17,472 nt of DNA. Source: Veillonellaceae bacterium (lineage in GTDB: Bacteria > Bacillota_C > Negativicutes > UBA1444). The notes below the pieces were generated by a model. It made no database searches. It was not told where the DNA came from and worked only from the letters and a program-made list of their open reading frames with translations. Shown here one piece after another: positions 1 to 8,543 of the stretch (within the stretch, counting starts at the first letter, position 1; each line of letters begins with the position of its first letter). The stretch is from contig JAAZNU010000234.1 of assembly GCA_012798135.1 (NCBI GenBank), forward strand, positions 1-17,472. Direction: 5' to 3'. A program made the position numbers and the translations under genes.

Positions 1-194
1 AGAATCAAACGCGGGAGCAGTGTCGGCTCGGAAAGTGGGCTGTTGGCCGAAAAGGGGCATATAGCGGTCCAAACGACTCAAAAGGACAGTTGGAGGAGAG
101 CAAAACGCTGCGAAAAACAGAGACGGCACGCGCCTGCCAGCACAGTCGCAAATGCCTTTTCAAAAACCGGGTCTTTTGGGACAGGCTCTAGATT

Positions 195-1217
195 ATGCTG
201 CCACTTGTATCCATTCTGATACCTGCTTATAATGCTGAGCGCTGGCTGCGTTCCGCTATTGTATCTGCTTTGAATCAGACGTGGCCGCGAAGAGAAGTGA
301 TTGTTGTTGATGACGGCTCAACAGACAATACGGTCGCGGTTGCGCAGGCATATGAATCGTCTGGAGTTAAAGTCGTATCGCAGAGGCATTCAGGCGCGAG
401 TGCCGCCCGGAACCGAGCTTTGGCTCTTTCTCAAGGTGATTATGTGCAGTGGCTTGACGCAGACGATGTGTTAGCCCCTGACAAGATAGAGAGGCAGCTC
501 ACATGTCCTGAGATAAGAGAAGACCCTTGGACCTTGGGCTCCTCGGCATGGGGCTTTTTCTACCGCGATCCGTCTCAGACAATACTGAATCCAACTGAAT
601 TGTGGTCGAGTTTGGCGCCTGGCGAATGGTTGTACAGGAAATGTGACCGCAACGTGTGGATGGCAGTAGAGACATGGCTCGTGAGCAAGCAGCTATGCGA
701 TGCTGCTGGCATATGGAACGAAGAGTTGCTGAGGGACAACGACGGTGAGTATTTTTGTAGAATACTAAGAAAGGCAAAGAAGGTGCATTTTGTTCCGGAG
801 TCACTAGTTTGCGTGAGACGGGGCGTGGCAACTAGTATTAGCAATAGTTCAACGCTGTCGAGAAGAAAACTCGAATCGATTATGAAGTCGCTCCACTGTC
901 ATATCGACTGTCTGCTAGCGTTGGAAAACAGCGAAAGGACGAAAGCTGCCGGAGTGAAAATGCTTCAGCGGCACCTCATTTACTTTTACCCGGAGCATCC
1001 GGACTTGGTTGATGAGGCGAAACGTGCAGCGGCGTCACTGGGTGGGAGGCTGATTGACCCAGAACTTGGTTCTTACTACCGGGTCGTAAAAAAACTGGCA
1101 GGCTTCAAAGTTGCCAAGCGCATAATGTTCAGACGTAGAAGAAGTTACAAAATACTTGGATTGTTAAAGGAACTGATTGCAGCTCGTGGCGAGCGAAAGG
1201 AGATGTTAACCGTTTAG
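195..1217 (+). CDS. Family 2 glycosyltransferase (GT-A fold)
   Basis: Transfers a sugar from a nucleotide-sugar donor to a growing glycan on the cytoplasmic side of the membrane; donor and acceptor cannot be read from sequence. The 340-residue protein opens with the GT2 signature: VSILIPAYNAE at residues 5-15, then VIVVDDGSTDNT at 35-46, SAARNRAL near 69-76 and the metal-binding DAD at 88-90 (in WLDADD). RDNDGEYFCRI near residue 180 fits the position of the usual catalytic-base ED motif. The basic C-terminus (KRIMFRRRRS) has no clear membrane span, so it is probably soluble or peripheral. The ATG places VSILIPAYN at the usual distance from the N-terminus; no strong ribosome binding site is seen. 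It is separated from the rest of the cluster by about 1.3 kb of transposon debris. Family assignment is secure, specificity is not. Confidence 0.93.
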   Translation: MLPLVSILIPAYNAERWLRSAIVSALNQTWPRREVIVVDDGSTDNTVAVAQAYESSGVKVVSQRHSGASAARNRALALSQGDYVQWLDADDVLAPDKIERQLTCPEIREDPWTLGSSAWGFFYRDPSQTILNPTELWSSLAPGEWLYRKCDRNVWMAVETWLVSKQLCDAAGIWNEELLRDNDGEYFCRILRKAKKVHFVPESLVCVRRGVATSISNSSTLSRRKLESIMKSLHCHIDCLLALENSERTKAAGVKMLQRHLIYFYPEHPDLVDEAKRAAASLGGRLIDPELGSYYRVVKKLAGFKVAKRIMFRRRRSYKILGLLKELIAARGERKEMLTV

Positions 1218-1220
1218 CTG

Positions 1221-1280
1221 GACATGAGAATGGTGCTTGCCGTCTGAGCATGTCAATATTTTGGTTGACACTGAGAATGG
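1221..1280. repeat. Pair of imperfect direct repeats just after the GT2 gene
   Basis: GACATGAGAATGG (1221-1233) recurs as GACACTGAGAATGG (1267-1280), about 46 bp apart, with partly similar sequence following each. Closely spaced repeats of this sort are typical of insertion-sequence ends, and the pair marks the edge of the decayed region that follows. That it is a transposon end is an inference; no matching partner was found at the other side. Confidence 0.4.
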
Positions 1281-1289
1281 CTCCTGACG

Positions 1290-1722
1290 TGGTAATTCAC
1301 GCGGCCGGGATCGAGGTTGCATGGTATCCATGCGCAGGGCGACTTGTGTGATTCTTTGCGCTGTTTCTTTGGCAGTTCGAGCGTGGATAGCCTTGTCCTT
1401 CTGAACGGTGCACCGGTGCACCAACACTTCGTTCCCGGAGTGCCCGATGAGGGCCTTGATCAAAGCCTTCGTCCGCCGAGTACGAACAATACCTTGATGT
1501 CCAAGCGTAAACCCCGGATCTGCAAACCGTCTAGCAGTTCCCCAACCGCCTCGGCGGCGCCGGCCGGTGCCTTCGCCTGGAGACCACCTCCAGCATTCGG
1601 TGCAGCAACCGGTTCAGTTGTCCGGTCTTTTCTTTCATGCGTGGCGCTTGTGTATAACGTTGAATCCTTTGCTGCGTGGTCGGAACAACGATGCGCGGCC
1701 CAATTACCACGCTAAGAACCAC
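1290..1722 (-). pseudogene. Possible decayed IS110-like transposase fragment
   Basis: Two broken - strand frames follow one another here. The first (1722 down to about 1585) reads QRIQRYTQAPRMKEKTGQLNRLLHRMLE, which resembles the basic helical stretch of IS110-family transposases, where an arginine-rich segment leads into NRLxxxLE. The second, in another frame from 1463 down, begins IKALIGHSGNEVL, at roughly the spacing of the IS110 segment AMLxALIxGExDPxxL. Stops and frame changes separate the two and no catalytic residues remain. The resemblance is weak and rests on recognition by eye; it could be another insertion-sequence type or chance. The stretch contains no credible intact gene on either strand. 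Confidence 0.3.
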
Positions 1723-1919
1723 TCTTCAATTTCAACCAAATTCAGGATGACCTCCCAAGACATATCGCCCTATAAAATGTTTGGTTGTTGGTGACGGATC
1801 GGCGGACAGCACGGCTGACGTTGCTTCTAAATACGTCAGGGATTCCGAGCTCAGTCTCGAGTTGACCTACATTTAGGGATATTTGCGGATTCTCCTGGCT
1901 CAGTCGCGGCGGATTGGGT

Positions 1920-2334
1920 GAAGGCTTATAGGTTTAAGAGGTTGGTAGAAGCTTGGTTTGATACTGGAGCGCGGGCAACTGGAAGGCATGAAGCTGGCGC
2001 GGGCGTGGGGGACCAAGGAGCTGTTTGCCAAGTTCTGGGTGTATAAGCAAGAGGGTCGGGCGCGGCCGTTCTTCAGCGGTTGGTTTGGCTGGGCGAGTGG
2101 GGGTTGGCTCAAGCCGGTGATTCGGGTGGTGCAACTACTGAAGGGTCATCTGGAGAACTTGCCGACGTACCTTAAGCACCACATCACCAACGCGGTTACC
2201 GGAGGGTTGAACTGGAAAATCTACAGCCTCAATGCTGCTGCCCGAGGCTTTCGGAGTTTCCATAACTACCGAATCCAGATCGTGTTATTTGCCGGGCAGA
2301 TCCAACTCTTCCCACTGTGAACCCTGAAGAAGAG
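1920..2334 (+). pseudogene. 3' remnant of an ISL3-family transposase
   Basis: From 1958 to 2320 one open frame gives a 120-residue protein matching the C-terminal third of ISL3-family (IS204/IS1001/IS1096/IS1165) DDE transposases. Recognisable parts in order are LARAWGTKELFAKFW, then WLKPVIRVVQLLKGHLENL, HHITNAVTGGLNWKI and ARGFRSFHNYRIQI, ending QIQLFPL. In the family the segment TNAxxEGLNxKI carries the last catalytic Glu; here that position is Gly (TGGLN), so it would be inactive even if complete. The catalytic Asp residues and the zinc-binding N-terminus are absent. Bases 1936-1958 still encode a matching segment (RFKRLVEA) in another frame, indicating a frameshift. Just after the stop, GAAGAAGAG (2326-2334) may be the remains of the right terminal repeat, since ISL3 ends typically carry GGCTCTTC or its complement. 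A dead relic, and perhaps a relative of the three repeated elements downstream. Confidence 0.8.
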
Positions 2335-2499
2335 TAAACTGGCCAACCCACGCCAAGAAGCAAGCCAGAACGCAGGTCTTACAACGCGCTCTTTACAATG
2401 TTAGCACGCTCTCACCCACAAATTCTGCTATCGAGCCCCTTGTCAGTACATTCGGGGCTAACATTCCATTAGAATGGCCGAAGAGGCTGTCACCCCCGT

Positions 2500-4101
2500 G
2501 TGAAGCGTCTTTCCCCCAAGGTGTTGTTCGACTCCAGCGACCTGGAGTCTCGAATCCTCGAGCGCTCGGTGAGCGGTGGCGTGATCAGCATTGGTGCGCA
2601 ATGCCTTCAGTTTGTCTTGCAGCTGGCGGGGACGAGCCTGCTGGCTCGACTCTTAAGCCCCGCAGACTACGGCACGGTGGCAATGGCCGCCATTGTGGTG
2701 GGGTTTGTCTCGATGTTCAAGGACGCGGGACTATCGATGGCTACGATACAACAGGCCCGCGTGACACGGGCGCAAATCAACAACCTGTTCTGGCTCAATT
2801 GCGGTATGACTCTTGTTATGGCAGCGGTCGTGCTGCTGCTGGCGCCAGTGGTTGCGCGTTTTTACGGTAAGCCGTGCTTGGCGCCGGTCACTGCTGTGCT
2901 GTCTGTTTCTTTTCTAATCAGTGGCGTTACTATCCAGCACCAAGCCCTTTTGCAGCGTCACATGATGTTCGGCCCGGTCGCAGTTGTTCGGATAGCCTCT
3001 TACCTTGTCTATGTGCTTGCTTCCGCTATACTTGCGTGGTATGGGATGCGTTATTGGTCTCTTGTGTGCGGTTCTTTGCTTCAGACGACCTGCTCTTCCC
3101 TGTTGTGTTACTACTTCTGTCCCTGGCGGCCCGGGCGATATGAGCCGGCTACGCGAGTTCGAGCTATGCTGTCGTTCGGAGGTTACCTGACTGGCTTCGA
3201 CTTTTTAAACTATTGCGCGAGAAATCTGGACAACCTGCTTTTAGGGCGGTTCTGGGGGCCAGATGCGCTTGGTCTGTATTCCCGCGCATACTCTTTGCTG
3301 ACTCTACCGATTCAGCAACTAACACGGCCTCTAGCTTCAGTCGCCATTCCTGCTCTAAGTCGCCTTCAAGAGCAGCCAGACCGCTATAAAGCGTATTACT
3401 TGAAGGTTGTTGCGCTCTTGGGCTGCATTAGCATGCCTGCTGTTATGTATCTTGTTGTCATGGCGCGGGAGGTTGTGGAATTGCTGCTCGGAGGGAGGTG
3501 GCGGGAGGCGGCAAGTATTTACATGTTGCTCGGCATCAGCGCCATCGGACAACCGATAGCTAGCACCACCGGTTGGCTGTTTGTCAGTCAGGGCCGAACA
3601 AAGGAGATGTTTCGCTGGGGGGTCATTGGCAGTACGCTTACCGTGTGCGCTATTGTCCTAGGTTTGCCGTGGGGGCCGAAGGGCGTCGCTCTCGCCTATT
3701 CAGTCTTCAATTGTGCGGCGGCGCCGCTGCTGTTTTACTATGCGTGCCGAAAAGGACCTGTCGGTGCTTTAGACATCGTGCGCGCTATTGTGGCCCCGCT
3801 CTGGGCGAGTGGCTGCACGTGCGGTGCATTGCTTGGAGTTCGCGAGCTCTTTAAGGGTTCGAGTGCGGGCATTACGATGGCCGTGGGAGCCGGAGTCACT
3901 CTGGCGGTGGTGCCTTTGGCGTTGGCGGTAAGCGTTAAAGGCAGGTGTCAACTTAAGGAATGCTGCAGGCTTGTTGGGGTGCTGGTGGAGTTGGTGCGTG
4001 CGCGGCTTGGACCCGGGGGCGTGGGCGGTCTAAATGTTGATCGTGATGGCCCCAATTCTGCCCGGCCCAATAACTCTTGTTCTGTCACAACGCCGGGGTA
4101 A
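2500..4101 (+). CDS. Wzx-like oligosaccharide flippase (MOP/PST superfamily)
   Basis: Integral inner-membrane protein of 533 residues expected to move lipid-linked oligosaccharide units from the cytoplasmic to the periplasmic face. The N-terminus is typical of the polysaccharide-transporter family: SVSGGVISIGAQCLQFVLQLAGTS, then LLARLLSPADYGTVAMAAIVVGF and the segment FKDAGLSMATIQQ. About 12 or more hydrophobic segments follow, including VMAAVVLLLAPVVARF, VYVLASAILAWYGMRYWSLVCG, LLGCISMPAVMYLVVMA and GVTLAVVPLALAVSV. A long middle section, LSFGGYLTGFDFLNYCARNLDNLLLGRFWGPDALGLYSRAYSLLTLPI, is characteristic of WzxC-like members. The start is GTG; an in-frame TAG at 2470-2472 rules out a much earlier start, and AAGAGG at 2481-2486 may be the ribosome binding site. 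The last 30 or so residues are polar and unstructured. It begins the block flippase-GT4-methyltransferase. Confidence 0.93.
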   Translation: MKRLSPKVLFDSSDLESRILERSVSGGVISIGAQCLQFVLQLAGTSLLARLLSPADYGTVAMAAIVVGFVSMFKDAGLSMATIQQARVTRAQINNLFWLNCGMTLVMAAVVLLLAPVVARFYGKPCLAPVTAVLSVSFLISGVTIQHQALLQRHMMFGPVAVVRIASYLVYVLASAILAWYGMRYWSLVCGSLLQTTCSSLLCYYFCPWRPGRYEPATRVRAMLSFGGYLTGFDFLNYCARNLDNLLLGRFWGPDALGLYSRAYSLLTLPIQQLTRPLASVAIPALSRLQEQPDRYKAYYLKVVALLGCISMPAVMYLVVMAREVVELLLGGRWREAASIYMLLGISAIGQPIASTTGWLFVSQGRTKEMFRWGVIGSTLTVCAIVLGLPWGPKGVALAYSVFNCAAAPLLFYYACRKGPVGALDIVRAIVAPLWASGCTCGALLGVRELFKGSSAGITMAVGAGVTLAVVPLALAVSVKGRCQLKECCRLVGVLVELVRARLGPGGVGGLNVDRDGPNSARPNNSCSVTTPG

Positions 4102-4146
4102 GGGAATGACAAGTGCAGAGAGTATCCGGCCCTCTGTTAGATAAAC

Positions 4147-5262
4147 ATGAAGCGAATCCGTGTTTGTTTGATCGCCACGGAACTGCGTGGTTTTGGTCCG
4201 TTCGGCGGGTTTGGAGTGTTAACCCATGAAATTGCTCTGGGTCTTCGAGACCGGGGGCTTGAGGTCTCGGTCGTTGTTCCGCGGCAGGATGGACAAAGAC
4301 CTGTCGAGTTGGTTGACGGTTTAATCGTTTACAGTTACCCAAGTCCGCTTTACTCTGGGCTGCACTTAGTCCGGATCTACAAGACTGTTTACAGGCTCGT
4401 TGACGCGGATATTTACCACAGCGAAGAGCCTTCACTTGGCACGGCCCTAGCTCAATTGGGTGCTCCGGATCGGAAGCATATTGTCACGTTTCAGGATCCT
4501 CGCACAATCCAAGATTGGCGCAAGCAGTGGATGCCATCGTTGCCGAATAAACTATGGCAGCTAAAGTTCATGCTTCGGTACCAGTGGGAAGTTGGGAGGG
4601 CGGTGCGCCGCGCTGATGCTCGCTATTGTCAGGCGAAATACATTATCGAGAAGGCGGCTCACATTTTCAGGCTTTCGCAGAAACCAGGGTTTCTTCCAAA
4701 CCCGGTGCGTTTTACTGAGATCCGGCGACCAAAACAAAAGACCCCCACGGTGTGTTTTGTCGGCCGCTGGGACCCGATCAAGCGGCCGGAGCTTTTCTTG
4801 GAGTTGGCTGGTCGTTTCCCAGAGGTGCGCTTTATAATGGTGGGGGCTTGTCTGAGCAACTCGACAAGGGATATGCAACTTCGAGAGCGCGCAGTACAGC
4901 TACGGAATGTGGAGGCTCCTGGGTGGATGTCGCATGATGAGATTGGCGAAGTCCTGGACCAGTCCTGGGTTCTGATCAACACCAGCAGCAAGGAATGCCT
5001 CCCGGTTACCTATTTGGAGGCTGCAGCACACAAGTGTGCGATTCTTTCTCATGGCAACGCAGATGAGTTTGCAAGCGATTTCGGCTACTGGGCGAAACAG
5101 GGAGATCTGGACGACTATGTTAGAGGGTTAGGATACCTGCTTGACCAACATAGGTGGCGCCCTTTAGGGGAGAAGGCGTATTCCTATGTGCTTGAGGTTC
5201 ACGAGTATAATAACGTCATCAAACGCCACCTTGAGGTGTATCAGGAACTACTTGAAAAGTAG
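4147..5262 (+). CDS. Family 4 glycosyltransferase (GT-B fold)
   Basis: Retaining glycosyltransferase of 371 residues, expected to add a sugar to the lipid-linked unit in the cytoplasm. The N-terminal domain starts with a beta strand and glycine-rich loop (CLIATELRGFGPFGGFGVLTHEIALGLRDRG, residues about 7-37). The nucleotide-binding C-terminal domain begins near PTVCFVGRWDPIKRPELFLELA, and the family's E-x7-E motif is intact at E283 and E291 (ECLPVTYLE), followed by AAAHKCAIL. It lies 45 bp after the flippase and 31 bp before the methyltransferase pseudogene, so the three were probably one transcription unit. No good ribosome binding site precedes the ATG. Family secure; donor and linkage unknown. 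Confidence 0.92.
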   Translation: MKRIRVCLIATELRGFGPFGGFGVLTHEIALGLRDRGLEVSVVVPRQDGQRPVELVDGLIVYSYPSPLYSGLHLVRIYKTVYRLVDADIYHSEEPSLGTALAQLGAPDRKHIVTFQDPRTIQDWRKQWMPSLPNKLWQLKFMLRYQWEVGRAVRRADARYCQAKYIIEKAAHIFRLSQKPGFLPNPVRFTEIRRPKQKTPTVCFVGRWDPIKRPELFLELAGRFPEVRFIMVGACLSNSTRDMQLRERAVQLRNVEAPGWMSHDEIGEVLDQSWVLINTSSKECLPVTYLEAAAHKCAILSHGNADEFASDFGYWAKQGDLDDYVRGLGYLLDQHRWRPLGEKAYSYVLEVHEYNNVIKRHLEVYQELLEK

Positions 5263-5293
5263 GGTCTTTCGTTAGGTTAATGCCGGAAGTCGT

Positions 5294-6155
5294 ATGGGCT
5301 TAAATCATTTCCTCAGGAGCGCTTTGAAGGGCGTCTTGGATTGCACGTTAGTCCCAATAGTCAAACATGTTTGGAATCGGTTGCCACTGGTGGTGTCGCT
5401 GCAGCGTCCGAATGTGCACACCGAGTTGGATCGCTTCGTAGCGAGGGAATGTGCCATTTTTGTTCACAGGCAAATGCAGAGAGCCCTTGAGTTTAGAAGT
5501 CGGGAAGAAGTGTGGGATTAGGCTATCAGCAAAGTTACCATACAGGGAATCTGGCTGGAGTTCGGAGATTCCAAGGGTACTCCATTATTAAAGAGTGCAT
5601 AAGTAAGACGACGCACACTGGCTGAGGACGCGGCTGTGGCAAGGGTGCCGAACAGGGCCCTGTGTCGTCCTTTCAATGAACTGATTAATAATTTCATTGC
5701 CCGGCAGCGGCCAGACCAGGCGATATGGGGTTTTGATACTTTTGAGGGCTTGAAAGAAGACTGGGCCGGTTCTAAGTTCGCAAAAGGAACCTTTGATGTG
5801 GCAGGCTGTGTTCCGGCCGTTCTACCCAATGTGCGCTTGGTCGCTGGGTGGTTTCACGAGACTCTGCCAAGGTTCTTTGCTGAGCACCGTGACAAATGTG
5901 CCTTCATTCACATTGATTGCGACACTTACGAAGCGGCGGCGACAGTATTGAATGCGGTTGCCGCAAGGTTGGTCCCAGGCACGGTGGTCGTGTTTGATAA
6001 ATACTTGGGCTACAGGGGATGGAGACAGGGGGGAGTTCAAGGCATGGCAGGAGATTGTGTATGCCTACGGGATTCAGTACGAATACCTGGCTTTCTCAAC
6101 GGAACAGGCTGCTATTCTCATCACATCAAACGCTCACGGAGCCCAAAACTCGTAG
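5294..6155 (+). pseudogene. Decayed TylF/macrocin O-methyltransferase-type gene
   Basis: The reading frame matches the TylF (macrocin O-methyltransferase) family of SAM-dependent methyltransferases, which methylate sugar hydroxyls. Three lesions break it. First, TAG at 5519-5521 stands where the family has Tyr: EVWD-stop-AISKVTIQGIWLEFG, the last part being the SAM-binding strand. Second, after GTP a palindromic insertion (5584-5692) adds about 35 codons including TAA. The family sequence resumes as INNFIARQRPDQAIWGFDTFEGLKEDW, then HIDCDTYEAAATVL and PGTVVVFDKYLGYRGW. Third, a run of six G (6028-6033) shifts the frame; with five G the text continues RQGEFKAWQEIVYAYGIQYEYLAFS and ends at TAG 6153-6155. 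The G run could be a sequencing error, but the two stops make a working enzyme unlikely. The product, if ever active here, probably decorated the polysaccharide. Whether the downstream part is translated separately (GTG at 5636) is doubtful. Confidence 0.85.
5584..5692. mobile_element. 109-bp imperfect palindrome inserted in the methyltransferase gene
   Basis: The stretch starts ATTATTAA (5584-5591) and ends TTAATAAT (5685-5692). Further in, GACGACGCA (5607-5615) faces TGTGTCGTC (5661-5669) at exactly symmetric distance; aligning the arms base by base gives about 22 matches in the first 31 positions. It interrupts the protein family alignment between LEFGDSKGTP and INNFIARQ and brings an in-frame TAA. 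This fits a small non-autonomous element or foldback insertion. ATTAA at 5587-5591 and 5684-5688 could be a target duplication, but it overlaps the palindrome and is ambiguous. Confidence 0.55.
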
Positions 6156-6194
6156 GGTACGTGTAGTGCTTGCATGTGTTTCTTGACGTAGTCT

Positions 6195-6636
6195 TGATCG
6201 TCGGCATTGTCACTGGAGAAATGGAGGGGGATGGTATGGAACAGGCGCGCGTTGTGGTTAGGACAGAAGAGACATGTGAGCGGGTGTTGAGCTGGGTGAG
6301 AGCTGGGAGGTGATCCGGGCTTAGCACGGGCAGGAGACTGAGACGTTTGTAATATGCGTTGAGGAGACCGAGAAGCTGTGGGAGGAGGCGATTGCCAGTT
6401 GCGGGCGTGTCATGTGGAGTAGCGCTTGGGATTCTTCAATAATGCGCTGCGGTGCGAGCTGCGTGCGCGTGGTGCTGCGGTTTTGGGGCAGCGGGTGGGC
6501 TGCAGAGCTGGAAGACACTAAACCTTGGATTGGATGAGGCACGAACGGTCCAGCAGGACCGTTTGAATTGGTGCTATATCTGCCTAACTCCACGGCGACT
6601 TCTTACGTACAATGCCGCTGGAACTGGCGAAGAAGC
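6195..6636 (+). mobile_element. MITE-like ISL3-derived repeat, copy 1
   Basis: First of three related 442-443 bp copies in the window (others at 8102 and 14578), all in the same orientation. The left end GGCATTGTCACTGGAGAAATG (from 6203) is an imperfect inverted repeat of the right end, read in reverse as GCCAGTTCCAGCGGCATTG. Internal landmarks shared by all copies are GGAGACTGAGACGTTTGTAA, GAGACCGAGAAGCTGTGGGA and GGATTGGATGAGGCACGAAC. This is the most diverged copy: the start codon of the internal coding stub is lost and a TAG interrupts it. It fills almost the whole gap between the methyltransferase relic and the next glycosyltransferase, and contains no gene. Confidence 0.8.
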
Positions 6637-6686
6637 TGTTTGTTTCGTATTGGCCTGAGTATTCCGAGAATTGCTGGCAGCTAGTC

Positions 6687-6691
6687 AGGAG
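6687..6691 (+). promoter_or_regulatory. Ribosome binding site AGGAG for the second GT4
   Basis: AGGAG lies 8 bp before the ATG at 6700. It selects this ATG over the one at 6692, whose frame runs into a stop after three codons. It is the clearest Shine-Dalgarno sequence in the window. Confidence 0.6.
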
Positions 6692-6699
6692 ATGAGCGT

Positions 6700-7848
6700 A
6701 TGAGCTTGGCAATTGCATCACCCTCTGCGCAGGCTGCTTCGGAGACATTCATTCGTATGCAGGTTGAGCGACTGCCATGTCGAATGCGCATTCACGGTGG
6801 CCCGGTCGCCAACGAAACGATCCCAGGCGGGCCGATTGAGCCACTGCGGTCTATTCGCGGCTTGATGGACACAGCTATTGAGGTGTTGTTGTATGGAAGC
6901 AAATGGGACGGGCCGCAACGGAAAGAGCTCAAGAGGCGTTTGAAGCGGCAGGGGATTCGGGTGATTCTTGCCAATTACGGACCATGCGCTGTTGCGTTAT
7001 TGCCCGTATGTGTTGATTTAAACATAGCTCTTGTTGCCCATTTCCACGGCTACGACGCACATTTGGGGAGCATTGTTAGGGAGTATGGGGACCGCTACCG
7101 AGAGCTTGGCAGGGTGGCGAGAACAGTGATTGCTGTGTCGAGCGTAATGGCCCAAACCTTGGAAGGACTAGGGGTTCCTAGGAAACTCATACGGATCGTG
7201 CGATGTGGCAGTGATGAGCGGCTATTCTGCGAAAAGAGGGTTTTTCCGCAGAATCCTTTGTATTTCGGAGTTGGCCGCTTTGTCGATAAGAAAGCGCCTT
7301 ACTTAACACTTCTGGCATTCGCCAAAGTTCGTGAGAGGTGTCCTGCGGCGCGGTTGGTTTTAGCAGGAGAAGGTCCGCTCCTTGAAGTGACACAGAATCT
7401 CGCAAGAGCTTTAGGGCTGTCGTCTGCAGTGGAATTCCCCGGGGTGGTTACGCCTGATCAAGTTGCGAAGTACATGCAGGAAGCGACGGCTTTTGTCCAG
7501 CATTCCATTGTTCCTCATGTGGGACCTTCGAGGGGTGATAGTGAAGGTACGCCAGTTGCGGTTCTTGAGGCCATGTTAACGGGCTTGCCTGTTGTCGCCA
7601 CAAGGCACGCAGGCATTGGAGAAGTGATTCAGGATGGCAAGACGGGATTGCTGATTGAAGAGCGCGATATCGACGGGATGGCCAAAGCAATGTTGAAGGT
7701 CGCCCAGGACCGCGACTTCGCGCGGGCACTGGGACAGGCTGCAAGACGAGAAGCATTGGAAAAATATACCGGTGATTGTTACATCAGGTCATTGAAGGAA
7801 ATCCTTAATGAAGCAGCCGGGCTGGAATTGGAAAGCCGGGCGGCATGA
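6700..7848 (+). CDS. Family 4 glycosyltransferase (WcaL-like type)
   Basis: GT-B fold glycosyltransferase of 382 residues. ASETFIRMQVERLP near residues 13-26 is the SETFI motif found at the N-terminus of colanic-acid type (WcaL/AmsK-like) transferases. HFHGYDAH near residue 113 matches the family's HGxD segment. The donor-binding half starts YFGVGRFVDKKAPYLTLLAFAKV, then LVLAGEGPL, VEFPGVVTPDQVAKYMQEA, and the intact E-x7-E at E282 and E290 (EGTPVAVLE), followed by AMLTGLPVVATRHAGIGEVI. It begins abruptly close to SETFI, slightly shorter at the N-terminus than many relatives. It stands alone between two copies of the repeated element, so it may have its own promoter, which I could not identify. 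Sugar specificity is unknown. Confidence 0.93.
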   Translation: MSLAIASPSAQAASETFIRMQVERLPCRMRIHGGPVANETIPGGPIEPLRSIRGLMDTAIEVLLYGSKWDGPQRKELKRRLKRQGIRVILANYGPCAVALLPVCVDLNIALVAHFHGYDAHLGSIVREYGDRYRELGRVARTVIAVSSVMAQTLEGLGVPRKLIRIVRCGSDERLFCEKRVFPQNPLYFGVGRFVDKKAPYLTLLAFAKVRERCPAARLVLAGEGPLLEVTQNLARALGLSSAVEFPGVVTPDQVAKYMQEATAFVQHSIVPHVGPSRGDSEGTPVAVLEAMLTGLPVVATRHAGIGEVIQDGKTGLLIEERDIDGMAKAMLKVAQDRDFARALGQAARREALEKYTGDCYIRSLKEILNEAAGLELESRAA

Positions 7849-8101
7849 GGATATTGATTGAATCGTGCATTCAATCACGTTGTATGCACGGGCTTGGCAA
7901 GCCGAAGCAATATGTGACGTCGAGATAGGAGTGTCGTCAGAGGGTGGCGCATACAGTCCAGTCGGTTGGGCGAGGTGCTGGCGACGTGCAAGCATTTGCT
8001 TGCTCCTCTTCTTTGGTGTACCGGGTGCATTTCTCTCAGGGTTAGCCGAGCTGTTGGGAGAGCCTAGGGTGTGAAGACAAGGTCGGATGTGCTTAAATGA
8101 A

Positions 8102-8543
8102 GCTCCACGGCATTTTCACTGGAAAAAGGGAAGGGGATGGTTTGGAATAGGCGCGAGTTATGGTTAGACCAGCAGAGACATTTGAGCGGTTGTTGGCATT
8201 GGGTGAGGGCCGGCGGGTGGTGCGGGCTGAGTACGAGCAGGAGACTGAGACGTTCGTAATATGCGGTGAGGCGACCGAGAAGCTGTGGGAGGAGGAGAGC
8301 GCCAATTGCAGGCGTGCCATGTGAAAGGGCGCTTGGGATTTCTCAAGCAAGCGCTGCGGTGCGGGCTGCGTGCGAATGGGGCTGGGGTGTTGGGGCAGCT
8401 GACGGGTTTGAGAGGTGCAAGACACGAAACCGAGGATTGGATGGAGAAGAGACAATGCAGCAAGAGCGTAAGGATTGATGCCATTTCTGAGTAACTCCGC
8501 TGCGACTTCCGACCTGCAATTCCACTGAAACTGCAGCAGAAGC
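8102..8543 (+). mobile_element. MITE-like ISL3-derived repeat, copy 2
   Basis: Best preserved coding stub of the three copies: ATG at 8160 to TGA at 8322-8324 gives 54 residues, MVRPAETFERLLALGEG then RRVVRAEYEQETETFVIC and EATEKLWEEES. This resembles the N-terminal start of ISL3-family transposases just before the zinc-binding region, which is missing. Ends are imperfect inverted repeats: GCATTTTCACTGGAAAAA on the left (from 8110) against GCAGTTTCAGTGGAATTG read in reverse from the right. Close to the right end, GACTTCCGACCTGCAATTCCA may be the remains of the transposase C-terminus (compare ...GxLDLxP endings). It lacks any catalytic core, so it would need a transposase acting in trans. Confidence 0.82.

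Noticed and set aside
1..194. Two + strand frames open from the window edge (to TAG at 189-191 and to TGA shortly after the GT2 start) that could be the tail of an upstream gene
   Set aside because: Both frames are open, neither translation resembles a known family, and only about 60 codons are visible, so no gene can be supported.
2440..2475. TTGTCA plus TAGAAT as a promoter for the flippase gene
   Set aside because: The spacing is 24 bp, too long for a standard sigma-70 promoter.
5636..6166. Separate intact 176-residue methyltransferase gene starting at GTG 5636
   Set aside because: The first part of the SAM-binding fold lies upstream beyond two stops, and the C-terminus is out of frame, so it is a fragment of the pseudogene.
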